In this document: one piece after another, positions 25,203 through 33,087 of the stretch
Layout of the letters: each line of letters opens with the position of its first letter
Numbering within the stretch: the stretch's first letter is position 1
The notes under the pieces: generated by a model
Database searches by the model: none
Told to the model about the DNA's origin: nothing
What the model saw: only the letters and a program-made list of their open reading frames with translations
Assembly: GCA_023440825.1 (NCBI GenBank)
Contig: JAEXRL010000020.1
Coordinates: forward strand, 1-41,343
Direction of reading: 5' to 3'
Source: Pseudomonadota bacterium
GTDB lineage: Bacteria; Pseudomonadota; Gammaproteobacteria; Burkholderiales; Burkholderiaceae_B
DNA: 41,343 nucleotides
Translations under genes and position numbers: made by a program

Positions 25203-25343
25203 ATTTACAAATAGATTTCAAGCGATACGATTAGCACCAAATCAATACAAACCCGCATAGTAAAGCCTGAGCACTGTCTGCATACTTAATCCATGTAGTA
25301 TTCTCAATACACATAAGCTGTATTCATATTGGAGGTAAATATA

Positions 25344-26054
25344 ATGTTGCCCCCCGCTCTGGAAGTAAAAAATTTAACAGTGCGTCATGATAAGCGGCAA
25401 GTACTACGCAATATTACGTTCAGTGCAGAACGCCATGAACTCATAACGCTGCTAGGTGGTGATCCCGTGATTCGCAGTGCTCTATTTCACGCCATTACTG
25501 GCATGAATACAGAACGAGACGGATCAATTCGCATACACGGCATGGAGGCTATACACCTAAGCGTTGAACAAATCGCGCATTTGGGGGTGGGCTATAAAAC
25601 CGCAGCACGAGCGTCACAATTCGAGCTCAGCAGTGAAGATAATTTATTATTGCCTCTGCCCGGGCTGAGCGCATCGCTGGGTGGTGGAATGTCGTTGGCA
25701 GAAATTTATGATTTACTGCCTGAATTACACGACAAAAAAAATCTGCCCGTAGCGCAACTCTCTGCTGGTGAGCGCAAGATGCTATCCATTGCACGGATAC
25801 TACGTACTGGCGCAAACCTGCTCCTACTGGACGAACTGTCGGCGGGCTTAGCGCCTATCAGTGAAGTCTCCATCAAACGCACCCTTTTGCGGCTTAAACA
25901 AAGCGGTTACACCATCGTCATGTCTGAATCCGACCTGCACTTTGCCGCTCACCTGAGCGACCGCATTTACTGGCTAGAAACCGATGCCCTGTCTAGTCCT
26001 TCCCATACCCTAACAAGTCCAAGCATAGACATAGGCTACCAAGCAGTTTTGTAG
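25344..26054 (+). CDS. Orphan LivF-like ABC ATPase homologue with degenerate Walker A
   Basis: The fold is that of the branched-chain amino acid ABC ATPases (LivF/LivG), but key residues are gone. The Walker A expected as GxxGxGKS reads GGDPVIRSA (38-46): both later glycines and the lysine are replaced (P41, I43, R44). The signature is LSAGE (139-143) and Walker B LLLLDE (159-164) is intact. The switch region reads VMSESDLHFAAHLSDRIYWLE. The frame is complete at 236 residues, so it is not an obvious pseudogene. A longer start at TTG 25329 is rejected because it runs through GGAGGT, an excellent Shine-Dalgarno 7 nt before ATG 25344. No permease is adjacent on this strand. ATP hydrolysis is unlikely, and a regulatory or structural role is speculation. 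Confidence 0.82.
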   Translation: MLPPALEVKNLTVRHDKRQVLRNITFSAERHELITLLGGDPVIRSALFHAITGMNTERDGSIRIHGMEAIHLSVEQIAHLGVGYKTAARASQFELSSEDNLLLPLPGLSASLGGGMSLAEIYDLLPELHDKKNLPVAQLSAGERKMLSIARILRTGANLLLLDELSAGLAPISEVSIKRTLLRLKQSGYTIVMSESDLHFAAHLSDRIYWLETDALSSPSHTLTSPSIDIGYQAVL

Positions 26055-26070
26055 TCATGCCAACACAGCA

Positions 26071-26127
26071 CTTGATATACCGCAAACAAAGCTAAGCCCT
26101 AGCCTAAGCTGTTTGCGCTGTATCAAG
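26071..26127 (+). promoter_or_regulatory. Inverted repeat containing two FNR/CRP-like boxes upstream of ompW
   Basis: Arms CTTGATATACCGCAAACA (26071-26088) and TGTTTGCGCTGTATCAAG (26110-26127) are near-perfect inverted repeats (one mismatch and one wobble as RNA). Each contains an FNR-type box: TTGATATACCGCAA (26072-26085) and TTGCGCTGTATCAA (26113-26126), each 8 of 10 to TTGAT-N4-ATCAA. Their centres are 41 bp apart, about four helical turns. OmpW is oxygen/FNR-controlled in some enterobacteria, so an operator pair is plausible. A simple RNA hairpin after the ABC gene is the alternative. Confidence 0.45.
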
Positions 26128-26143
26128 TCTTCATGGCCGCAAA

Positions 26144-26174
26144 GCGGGCATGCTGATAAGCATGTTTAACCCGC
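26144..26174 (+). repeat. Hairpin in the ompW leader
   Basis: CATGCT (26149-26154), loop GATA, AGCATG (26159-26164) is a perfect 6-bp stem. It is flanked by GCGGG (26144-26148) and CCCGC (26170-26174), which can extend it around a bulge. It ends 3 nt before the AAGGAAG ribosome-binding site (26178-26184) and may influence ompW translation or mRNA stability. Confidence 0.45.
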
Positions 26175-26189
26175 TCTAAGGAAGTTTCC

Positions 26190-26825
26190 ATGAAAGTGTA
26201 TAAGTCAGGCTTGTTAACATCCGCACTGATCAGTGCCATGCTCTGTCTCACACCATTAAGTGCTGTACAGGCTCACCAGGCTGGGGATTGGTTACTGAAA
26301 GTAGGCGTTAGCAACGTTAGTCCCAAGTCCGATAATGGCATGCTTGCTAATGGCGCAGTTAAGCTTGATGTGAAAGGCAATACCCGCCCCAGCTTTTCGC
26401 TTACCTATATGGCCACTGAGCATGTGGGCATAGAACTATTGGGAGCCCTGCCGTTTCAGCACAAACTAAATAGTAATTTGGGTCGCATCGGCGATACCAA
26501 GCATCTGCCCCCTACCCTTAGCCTGCAATATCACTTCTTGCCGCAAAGCACGATACAACCCTATGTGGGTGTAGGCCTTAATTACACGCACTTTTTTAAC
26601 ACGCGTAGCGCAGGCGCCTTGCAAGGCGAGAACTTAAAAATTAACAATAGTTGGGGTCTGGCTGCACAAGTGGGCGTGGATATTAGCCTGAACAAGAACT
26701 GGTTTTTGAATGCGGATGTGCGTTATATCAATATACGCCCAGACGTGAAACTAAACGGCCAATCTATAGGCAAGGCTAAGATTAACCCTTGGGTTACCAC
26801 CCTGGGCGTTGCTTATCGCTTCTGA
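26190..26825 (+). CDS. ompW: OmpW family outer-membrane protein
   Basis: Eight-stranded outer-membrane beta-barrel thought to pass small hydrophobic molecules. A Sec signal peptide covers about residues 1-28 (hydrophobic core, then AVQA before HQAGDWLLKVG). The OmpW signatures are visible: DWLLKVGVSNVSPKSDNG at the mature N-terminus, GIELLGALPFQHKL, LPPTLSLQYHFLP, PYVGVGLNYTHFF, and a terminal phenylalanine in GVAYRF, required for barrel assembly. Length is 211 residues. AAGGAAG precedes the ATG. The stop codon is directly adjacent to the stop of the convergent livF, with no base between. Confidence 0.94.
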   Translation: MKVYKSGLLTSALISAMLCLTPLSAVQAHQAGDWLLKVGVSNVSPKSDNGMLANGAVKLDVKGNTRPSFSLTYMATEHVGIELLGALPFQHKLNSNLGRIGDTKHLPPTLSLQYHFLPQSTIQPYVGVGLNYTHFFNTRSAGALQGENLKINNSWGLAAQVGVDISLNKNWFLNADVRYINIRPDVKLNGQSIGKAKINPWVTTLGVAYRF

Positions 26826-27587
26826 TTAAACCCGATCAGCCTGGGCTTTACCCAAGCCCAGGTAACTTTCTATCACTCGTGGATTCCCACTCAGCTCTTG
26901 CGCCGTCCCCTCCAAAACCACTTCACCCGTTTCCAGCACATAAGCGTAATCAGCCACCTGCAGCGCCGCACGAGCATTTTGCTCAACCAGCAATATGGAT
27001 ACACCTGTACTACGCAAGCGGGCTATAACCTGGAAAATTTCGCGTACTACACGTGGGGCCAAACCCAGGCTAGGCTCATCGAGCATCAACACCTGCGGCT
27101 GGGCCATTAAGGCGCGTCCCAATGCCAGCATTTGACGCTCGCCACCAGAAAGCGTGCCGGCCAATTGCGTGCGCCTTTCTTTTAATCGAGGAAAGAGTTC
27201 AAACACCTGCTGCAAGGTCTGTCGCCAATTGGGTACTTTAGCCTGATACAAGCGAAAGCCACCCAATAATAAATTATCTTCCACAGTCATGCTGGCAAAC
27301 AGCTCTCGACGCTCGGGTACCAAACTAATCCCTGCCGCAACACGCCGTTCGACGGGCCAATTGGATATATCTTGCTGCTGATAAGACACTTGCCCCACGC
27401 AACGCCCAGTAGACGGCAAGGAACCCATTAAACCATTTAACAGGGTAGATTTACCGGCCCCGTTCGCACCGATTACCGTGACGATGCTACCGGCAGGCAA
27501 ACACAGACTGACATCTTGCACAGCATTGACTTTGCCATATTGCGCCGATAAGGTCTTTGCCTGTAAGAGCATTGTTTCTTGCGTCAT
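26826..27587 (-). CDS. livF: Branched-chain amino acid-type ABC transporter ATPase LivF
   Basis: Cytoplasmic ATPase of a LIV-I type importer. Walker A GANGAGKST, signature LSGGERQ, Walker B VLMLDEPSLGLAP and the LLVEQN switch are all canonical. It begins at ATG 27587, overlapping the LivMG stop as TGATG, with GGGAG 7 nt upstream. The codon before (GTG 27590) is less likely. Length is 253 residues. It is the last gene of the operon: substrate-binding protein, livH, livMG, livF. It is intact, in contrast to the related degenerate protein encoded at 25344-26054 on the other side of ompW. Confidence 0.94.
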   Translation of the reverse strand: MTQETMLLQAKTLSAQYGKVNAVQDVSLCLPAGSIVTVIGANGAGKSTLLNGLMGSLPSTGRCVGQVSYQQQDISNWPVERRVAAGISLVPERRELFASMTVEDNLLLGGFRLYQAKVPNWRQTLQQVFELFPRLKERRTQLAGTLSGGERQMLALGRALMAQPQVLMLDEPSLGLAPRVVREIFQVIARLRSTGVSILLVEQNARAALQVADYAYVLETGEVVLEGTAQELSGNPRVIESYLGLGKAQADRV

Positions 27588-29422
27588 CACACTACTCCCT
27601 GAGGCTGCGCCATATGACTATCGTTGACATCCAGATCGTCGTCTATGCCACCCAGATATGCCTGAAGCACAGCCGGGTTTTGCTGTATATCCTTGGGCAG
27701 GCCTTCCGCAATTTTTGTCCCAAAGTCCATGACCACCAGCTTATCGGTCAGACTCATTACAAAATCCATGTCGTGCTCAACCAGCAATAAGCTCATCCCC
27801 TCTTGCCTGAGCTTATCCAGCACCACGGTCAAGTCCTGTTTTTCTTTATAACGCAAGCCAGCCGCAGGCTCGTCCAGCAACAGCAATAAAGGATCAGCCG
27901 CCAAGGCACGTGCAATTTCAACAATACGCTGTTGCCCCAGAGGTAAGCTACCTGCCTGCTCATACATTAAATCGCCTAAACCTACGCGCTTGAGCTGTTG
28001 TGCCGCCTCGTTAAGTAGCTGTGCCTCCTGCGCCCTATCCAGTCGTAACACCGCGGACAGCACCCCAACAGGTTGTCGCAAATGGGCTCCCAGCGCCACG
28101 TTCTCCAGTACGGACATGGTAGGCAACAACTGCACATGCTGAAAGGTACGCCCTACTCCCATACGCGAGATTTCTCGTGCAGGCAGACGATCAATGGTTT
28201 GCCCCATGAACTGTACGTGACCAGAACTTAGCGGCAACACCCCACTAATCAGATTAAAGCTCGTGCTTTTCCCTGCCCCATTAGGACCTATCAAGCCCAC
28301 AATTTCACCAGCCGCTACCGAGAAGCTAATATCATTAACCGCGACTAAGCCACCAAACTCTTTGCGTATGCTTTGCACATCAAGCACTAGCGTACCGGCT
28401 GCAGGCCGCTGGCGCTGGACTAAGGCGGGCGTGTCGGGGCTGAGCGTCAACCCTTGCACCACAGCGTGTGAGGAACGGAAATACCCCCACAGGTTTTGTA
28501 GCCAGGGCCACACACCATCACGGGCATATTGCAAAATCAGAACCATCAGCACACCGAACACGATGAGTTCGAAGTTCATATTTGTGTTCAGAAGCTTAGG
28601 TAACCAGTTTTGCAACTGATCCTTAAGCGTCAATACCATAGCCGAACCCAGCACGGCTCCCCAGACACTGCTGGCACCGCCCAGCACGGCCATGAACAAG
28701 TATTCAATCCCGTAGTTCAATCCAAACGGGCTAGGACTGACAGCACGTTGATAATGGGCGTAAAGCCAGCCAGACAAACAGGCCAATAATGCCGCGTACA
28801 CAAAAATAATGATTTTGTAGCTGGCCATATTCACGCCGAACGACTCGGCCATATGCTGCCCATGCTTGAGCGCTCGAATGGCCCGGCCAGGGCGCGAATT
28901 AAGCAAATTACTTGTACCCCACAAGCAGAGCAATACACACAGCCAAATCAGATAGAAAATATTTCTACCTGTGCCCAGGGAAACATCGAAAAAACTTAAA
29001 GGTGTCACACCGGCGATGCCGTCGTACTGCCCAAGAAAGCTTAAATTTCCAAATAAATAGTACAGCGCCAGCGACCAGGCCAAGGTACAAATAGGTAAAA
29101 AATGTCCCGATAAACGCAGCGTCACCGCGCCCAAGATATAGGCTGTAAAAAGTGTCAGTAAGAGACCCACACCTAAGTTAAGCCAAGGAGACCAACCCAT
29201 GCGCACCGTCAACCAGGCCGTGGTGTAAGCACCTATACCTACAAACGCCGCCTGCCCGAACGAGGTCAAGCCGCCTACGCCTGTTAGCAAGACCAGTCCC
29301 AGAACCACCAGACTTGCCAGACCGATATAGTTCAGTTGGGTAATCCAAAACTCCGGCGTCGCAGCCACTTGCGGCAAAATCACCAGCAAAGCGATAAATA
29401 AAAAGGTCAATACACGTTTCAT
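27587..29422 (-). CDS. livM/livG: Fused LivM permease and LivG ATPase of a branched-chain amino acid-type ABC importer
   Basis: A single 611-residue reading frame joins two usual subunits. Residues 1 to about 320 are a LivM-type permease with about eight to nine hydrophobic helices and the segment GLNYGIEYLFMAVLGGASSV. After a linker, a LivG-type ATPase has Walker A GPNGAGKST (near residue 378), signature LPLGQQR, and Walker B LLLLLDEPAAGL. No stop or frameshift separates them. GAGGAA lies 8 nt before the ATG. livH ends 5 bp upstream and livF overlaps downstream. Fusions of this kind occur in Burkholderiales liv-like clusters. The transported substrate cannot be read from the sequence and may not be a branched-chain amino acid. 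Confidence 0.92.
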   Translation of the reverse strand: MKRVLTFLFIALLVILPQVAATPEFWITQLNYIGLASLVVLGLVLLTGVGGLTSFGQAAFVGIGAYTTAWLTVRMGWSPWLNLGVGLLLTLFTAYILGAVTLRLSGHFLPICTLAWSLALYYLFGNLSFLGQYDGIAGVTPLSFFDVSLGTGRNIFYLIWLCVLLCLWGTSNLLNSRPGRAIRALKHGQHMAESFGVNMASYKIIIFVYAALLACLSGWLYAHYQRAVSPSPFGLNYGIEYLFMAVLGGASSVWGAVLGSAMVLTLKDQLQNWLPKLLNTNMNFELIVFGVLMVLILQYARDGVWPWLQNLWGYFRSSHAVVQGLTLSPDTPALVQRQRPAAGTLVLDVQSIRKEFGGLVAVNDISFSVAAGEIVGLIGPNGAGKSTSFNLISGVLPLSSGHVQFMGQTIDRLPAREISRMGVGRTFQHVQLLPTMSVLENVALGAHLRQPVGVLSAVLRLDRAQEAQLLNEAAQQLKRVGLGDLMYEQAGSLPLGQQRIVEIARALAADPLLLLLDEPAAGLRYKEKQDLTVVLDKLRQEGMSLLLVEHDMDFVMSLTDKLVVMDFGTKIAEGLPKDIQQNPAVLQAYLGGIDDDLDVNDSHMAQPQGVV

Positions 29423-29427
29423 GGCGC

Positions 29428-30465
29428 TTATTCCTCATCCTCGACATGCTTGCTTGCCAAAGAACGCCATAGCAAAACAGGAATTACCGTAGTAAACACC
29501 ACCACCTCTTTGTAGGCACTGGCCCAGAATGACGAAAAGGCTTCCAAAATGCCAATAAACAGGGCACCTAACAAGGCAACAGGATAACTGGCTAAACCAC
29601 CAAAAATAGCGGCAACAAAACCCTTCAATCCAATCAAAAAGCCCGTGTCGTAATAAATAGTGGTAACCGGCGCGATCAGCATGCCCGAAAATACGCCAAT
29701 AGCCGCCGCCAAGGTAAACACCAGGCTACCTGAAAAATTGGTACTAATACCGACTAATCTTGCCCCTCTACGATTGACGGCTGTGGCCCGTAAGGCACGC
29801 CCATAAAGTGTTTTACCAAAAAACAGCCATAGCGCCACGATCAGTACAAGACAGGAAAACAGCACGAAAAAGGTCTGCGCTGTCCAGCTTACAGCTCCCA
29901 TATCCACCTGGCCTTGCATAAATGCAGGTGTACGCCACCCTTCTGGCCCAAAAAACACCAAACCCAAGCCTGTCATTGCAAAATGCACGGCCACTGAGGT
30001 AATCAATAGCGTCAGCACGCTCGCTTCAGCGATAGGCTGATACACCAGTCGATACAACATAGGGCCCAGCGGCACAACCAGGGCCAAAGCAAAAATGACT
30101 AATACACCAAGGGGCAACTGAGCGGCGATGATATGAGGCGTTAAGTAATACAGGCCACAAGGCAAGGCAAGATTAACGGCCGTCACCTTAAGCATCCCCG
30201 ACCAACGCTTATTCAGAATGGCCTGCCGTAACTCAAGTAAAAAGACCAGTGCCCCGGCTACCAGCAACAAAATGGCTGTACCAGGAACTTGCCCATTCAG
30301 CAAGAACGCCAGCGTAAGCGCTCCGTACGTCACAAACTCACCCTGAGGAATAAAAATAACCCGGGTAACAAGGAACACAAGCACAAGTGCCAGGCCCAGC
30401 AATGCATAAATGGCGCCATTCACGACGCCATCTTGCAGTAATATCAAAATGATGGTGGTATCCAT
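29428..30465 (-). CDS. livH: Branched-chain amino acid-type ABC transporter permease LivH
   Basis: Inner-membrane permease pairing with the LivM domain. From the ATG at 30465 it has 345 residues, beginning MDTTIILILLQDGVVNGAIY, the usual LivH N-terminus. The frame is open to 30549, but the additional 28 residues are polar, arginine-rich and non-homologous. Family segments include ALLGLALVLVFLVTRVIFIP, RALRATAVNRRGARLVGI and GLKGFVAAIFGGLASYPVAL. It follows the substrate-binding protein by 129 bp and precedes livMG by 5 bp. It is somewhat longer than E. coli LivH (308), with the extra residues in the region around position 100. Confidence 0.92.
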   Translation of the reverse strand: MDTTIILILLQDGVVNGAIYALLGLALVLVFLVTRVIFIPQGEFVTYGALTLAFLLNGQVPGTAILLLVAGALVFLLELRQAILNKRWSGMLKVTAVNLALPCGLYYLTPHIIAAQLPLGVLVIFALALVVPLGPMLYRLVYQPIAEASVLTLLITSVAVHFAMTGLGLVFFGPEGWRTPAFMQGQVDMGAVSWTAQTFFVLFSCLVLIVALWLFFGKTLYGRALRATAVNRRGARLVGISTNFSGSLVFTLAAAIGVFSGMLIAPVTTIYYDTGFLIGLKGFVAAIFGGLASYPVALLGALFIGILEAFSSFWASAYKEVVVFTTVIPVLLWRSLASKHVEDEE

Positions 30466-30594
30466 GCGGACAAAGCCCTGTACTTCAAAAGTAAAATCCG
30501 TACGCCTAACACAAGCAAAATGGTCACCAGCACGACGGCAGATGACCACCTGTACGGGAGAGCCAGCACATTACTGGCTCCAAACGAGGCCTAA

Positions 30595-31758
30595 TTATAG
30601 ATCAGGCTGATATGTCCACTTGCCATCCACAACCTTCACCATGACTCGGGCACGCTCATCCAGACCCGCGTGGTCGCTCGCTGACATCGTAAATACGCCT
30701 TGCGAACCGGCTAGGTTTTCTGTTTTCTCAATGGCATCACGCAACGCGGCACGGAACTCCGGCGTACCAGGCTTGGCTCCTGTTTCCAGTGCGGCTGGAA
30801 TAGCATTCGCCACGATCAGCCCTGCGTCCCACATGTGACCGCCAAAGGTATTAATCGTACCTTCGCCGTACTTCGCCTCGTAAACATCTTTATAAGCGAG
30901 AGCAGTGGCTTTAACCTCATTGCTATCAGGCAACTGCTCAGCAACTAGCAAGGGGCCTGCGGGCAAGTACATATCGTTGCAGTCTTTACCGCACACGCGC
31001 AATACATCGCTATTCGCGGCACCGTGTGTCTGATAAATAATCCCTTTATAGCCACGGCCTTTCAGCTCACTTTGTGGCAACGCAACAGGTGTACCTGAAC
31101 CGGCAATCAGCACGCCATCAGGCTTGGCAGCCAGCAATTTCAAAGTTTGACCTGTTACGCTAGTATCAGCGCGCGCATAGCGCTCTACGGCTACTAGCTT
31201 GATCCCTTTAGACTGTGCAGCCTGTTCCATCACCTGTAGCCAGCCATCGCCATAGGCATCGCTATAACCAATAAAGCCTAGAGTCTTGATCCCTTGCTTT
31301 TCCATGGCATCCACCAAAGCGGCGGCCATCAGTTGATCGTTCTGTGGCGTTTTAAACGCCCACAAACGAGCACCCTCTACAGGCTCAACAATACGGGCAT
31401 TGGCGGCAACGCTGATCATAGGCGTTTTGCTTTCTTCTGCCACATCCAGCATAGCCAGTGAACCGGGTGTCACCGACGTACCGATCACCACATCTACATT
31501 GTCATCGGTTACCAGCTTGCGCATATTACGTACCGCAGCGGTGGGGTCTGTCGCATCATCCAGCACAATGTACTGAATACTTTGACCTGCAATCTCACTG
31601 GGCAACAGACTCACAGTATTACGCTCTGGGATGCCCAGCGATGCAGCCGCGCCCGTCGCAGACACTGTTACGCCAACCTTGATTTGAGCGGCTACCGGCA
31701 AGGCCATCGCCAAAGCACTAAGCAATACTGAGGCACGCAGAATTGAGCGTGTTTTCAT
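30595..31758 (-). CDS. Periplasmic substrate-binding protein of a branched-chain amino acid-type ABC transporter
   Basis: Type I periplasmic binding protein (Leu/Ile/Val or amide-urea-like ligand group). A Sec signal peptide spans about residues 1-25 (LLSALAMALPVAAQ before IKVGVTVSATG). The serine/threonine-rich ligand region VIGTSVTPGSLAM and the aromatic and acidic hinge segments of the family follow. A cysteine pair in VCGKDCNDMY may form a disulfide. The ATG at 31758 has AGGAG 8 nt upstream and starts MKTRSILRAS; the longer frame to 31797 has no such site. Length is 387 residues. It is first in the liv operon, and the 377-bp region upstream should hold the promoter. The ligand is not predictable here. 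Confidence 0.92.
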   Translation of the reverse strand: MKTRSILRASVLLSALAMALPVAAQIKVGVTVSATGAAASLGIPERNTVSLLPSEIAGQSIQYIVLDDATDPTAAVRNMRKLVTDDNVDVVIGTSVTPGSLAMLDVAEESKTPMISVAANARIVEPVEGARLWAFKTPQNDQLMAAALVDAMEKQGIKTLGFIGYSDAYGDGWLQVMEQAAQSKGIKLVAVERYARADTSVTGQTLKLLAAKPDGVLIAGSGTPVALPQSELKGRGYKGIIYQTHGAANSDVLRVCGKDCNDMYLPAGPLLVAEQLPDSNEVKATALAYKDVYEAKYGEGTINTFGGHMWDAGLIVANAIPAALETGAKPGTPEFRAALRDAIEKTENLAGSQGVFTMSASDHAGLDERARVMVKVVDGKWTYQPDL

Positions 31759-32135
31759 GATTTTATCTCCTGATTTCATAATCGCCCGACACAGCATGCC
31801 ACCCTCGCGACAGCCTGCTACAGACCAGTTTCAAACCGTACCAATTGATTGGGTTTTGGAACATTGGTATTAACCTTGTGCCCACGGGAAATCTCACTCC
31901 ATACCGCAGCAAGATAAATAAAAGGCGTAAGTATGTCTTAATTCATGTCTTCCGTATAGCGGAATACATACGCCTTTCTAGCGCAACCGGCACACCAGCG
32001 TCATGCTCTGGCACAAGAACGAGACATTCTGAAGCAAGAAAGGGAACCTTAGGCGCTGTATTCGCTCCAATTCTCGTTTAAGATGTGGCCTACACAAGTC
32101 TTCTCATCTTGCTGCTGATTTCATAGGAAACTTTT
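31759..32135. promoter_or_regulatory. Divergent control region between liv operon and msrB, with nested inverted repeats
   Basis: No coding region is supported in these 377 bp. Arms AAAGGCGTA (31921-31929) and TACGCCTTT (31969-31977) are perfect and continue after one mismatch by GTAT pairing. Inside lies TTCCG-N5-CGGAA (31950-31964), the general shape of an IclR-family operator. It is about 165 bp from the liv substrate-binding gene start and 160 bp from the msrB start. I found no promoter pair strong enough to list, and no sigma-54 GG/GC element. Regulator identity is guesswork. Confidence 0.4.
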
Positions 32136-32531
32136 GTGACCAAAGTGTATAAAACTGAAGCCGAATGGCGCGCCCAGCTAAGCCCCGCAGAGTTCATCGT
32201 AACCCGCGAAAAAGGGACCGAACCTGCCTTTAGCGGACGCTACTGGGATCTGGACTCTCCAGGTACCTACCGTTGCGTTGCCTGCAATACTGCACTCTTT
32301 CATTCGGACACCAAATTCGACGCGGGCTGTGGCTGGCCTAGTTATTTTGCGCCTATCAATCCAGAATATGTACGCGAAGAACCGGATCACAGCCATGGTA
32401 TGGTGCGCACCGAAATTGTTTGCAATATCTGCGATTCCCATTTAGGCCATGTTTTCCCTGACGGCCCACCGCCCACTGGCCTGCGCTACTGCATTAACTC
32501 GTTGGCTTTATCTTTCGAAGCTGCTGAATGA
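32136..32531 (+). CDS. msrB: Peptide-methionine (R)-S-oxide reductase MsrB
   Basis: Reduces the R epimer of methionine sulfoxide in proteins in the cytosol, using thioredoxin. Of 131 residues, zinc ligands are C47, C50, C96 and C99 (YRCVACN and VCNICDSHLGHVF). The catalytic cysteine is C119 in GLRYCINSLAL, and C65 in DAGCGWPSY is a likely resolving cysteine. The start is a GTG at 32136 preceded by AGGAAAC, since no suitable ATG exists. It overlaps yciB by 4 bp, giving a coupled msrB-yciB-bolA-PPIase group. It complements the periplasmic MsrPQ system encoded at 7352-8913. Confidence 0.96.
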   Translation: MTKVYKTEAEWRAQLSPAEFIVTREKGTEPAFSGRYWDLDSPGTYRCVACNTALFHSDTKFDAGCGWPSYFAPINPEYVREEPDHSHGMVRTEIVCNICDSHLGHVFPDGPPPTGLRYCINSLALSFEAAE

Positions 32532-33082
32532 AAAAACTGCTTTTTGACCTTTTTCCCTTAGTTCTATTTTTCATTGTTTTTCGCATTGCCGATATTTACG
32601 CGGCAACGGCCGTCGCCATGGCCGCTTCCGTCGCTCAAATATTATGGCTGCGCTTAAGTGCTAAAAAAATAGAAACCTCGCACTGGATTAATCTTGCTGT
32701 CATTGTCGTATTTGGTGGCGCCACCCTGCTTTTCCAAAGCGATGTATTTATTAAATGGAAGCCCACCGTGCTGTATTGGGTATTTGCCGTTATTTTGCTT
32801 GGAGGGCGCTACCTCATGCAACGCAATCTGATGCAAAAGCTCATGGGTGGTCAACTCACGCTTACTGAACCGATCTGGGACAAACTGAACCTGATGTGGT
32901 CAGGCTTTTTTATCTTTGCCGGCCTAGCCAATATTTACGTCGCTTTTTCCGGGCACTTCACCGATTCCCAATGGGTTAACTTCAAGGTATTCGGTCTGAT
33001 GGCGCTATTACTTATCTTCGTCGTGATACAGTCTATCTGGCTTAGCCGTCACATGAAGGATCAAACAGACCAATCTGAATAA
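32528..33082 (+). CDS. yciB: Inner membrane protein YciB (septation protein A / IspZ family)
   Basis: Multi-pass inner-membrane protein linked to septation and envelope synthesis; its exact activity is unknown. The 184-residue sequence has about five hydrophobic helices. The family N-terminus MKKLLFDLFPLVLFFIVFRI, the central WKPTVLYWVFAVILLGGRYL and the tryptophan-rich WDKLNLMWSGFFIFAGLANI are diagnostic. Its ATG overlaps the msrB stop codon by 4 bp (ATGA), and bolA starts 5 bp after its end. The last residues (RHMKDQTDQSE) are charged and cytoplasmic. Confidence 0.95.
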   Translation: MKKLLFDLFPLVLFFIVFRIADIYAATAVAMAASVAQILWLRLSAKKIETSHWINLAVIVVFGGATLLFQSDVFIKWKPTVLYWVFAVILLGGRYLMQRNLMQKLMGGQLTLTEPIWDKLNLMWSGFFIFAGLANIYVAFSGHFTDSQWVNFKVFGLMALLLIFVVIQSIWLSRHMKDQTDQSE

Positions 33083-33087
33083 TAGTT

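Noticed and set aside
25329..25343. TTG start for the orphan ABC gene
   Set aside because: These bases contain the GGAGGT ribosome-binding site for ATG 25344.
31860..31900. Sigma-54 type promoter upstream of the liv operon
   Set aside because: A GGGCAC-like element is present on the minus strand but the required GC at the -12 position is missing.
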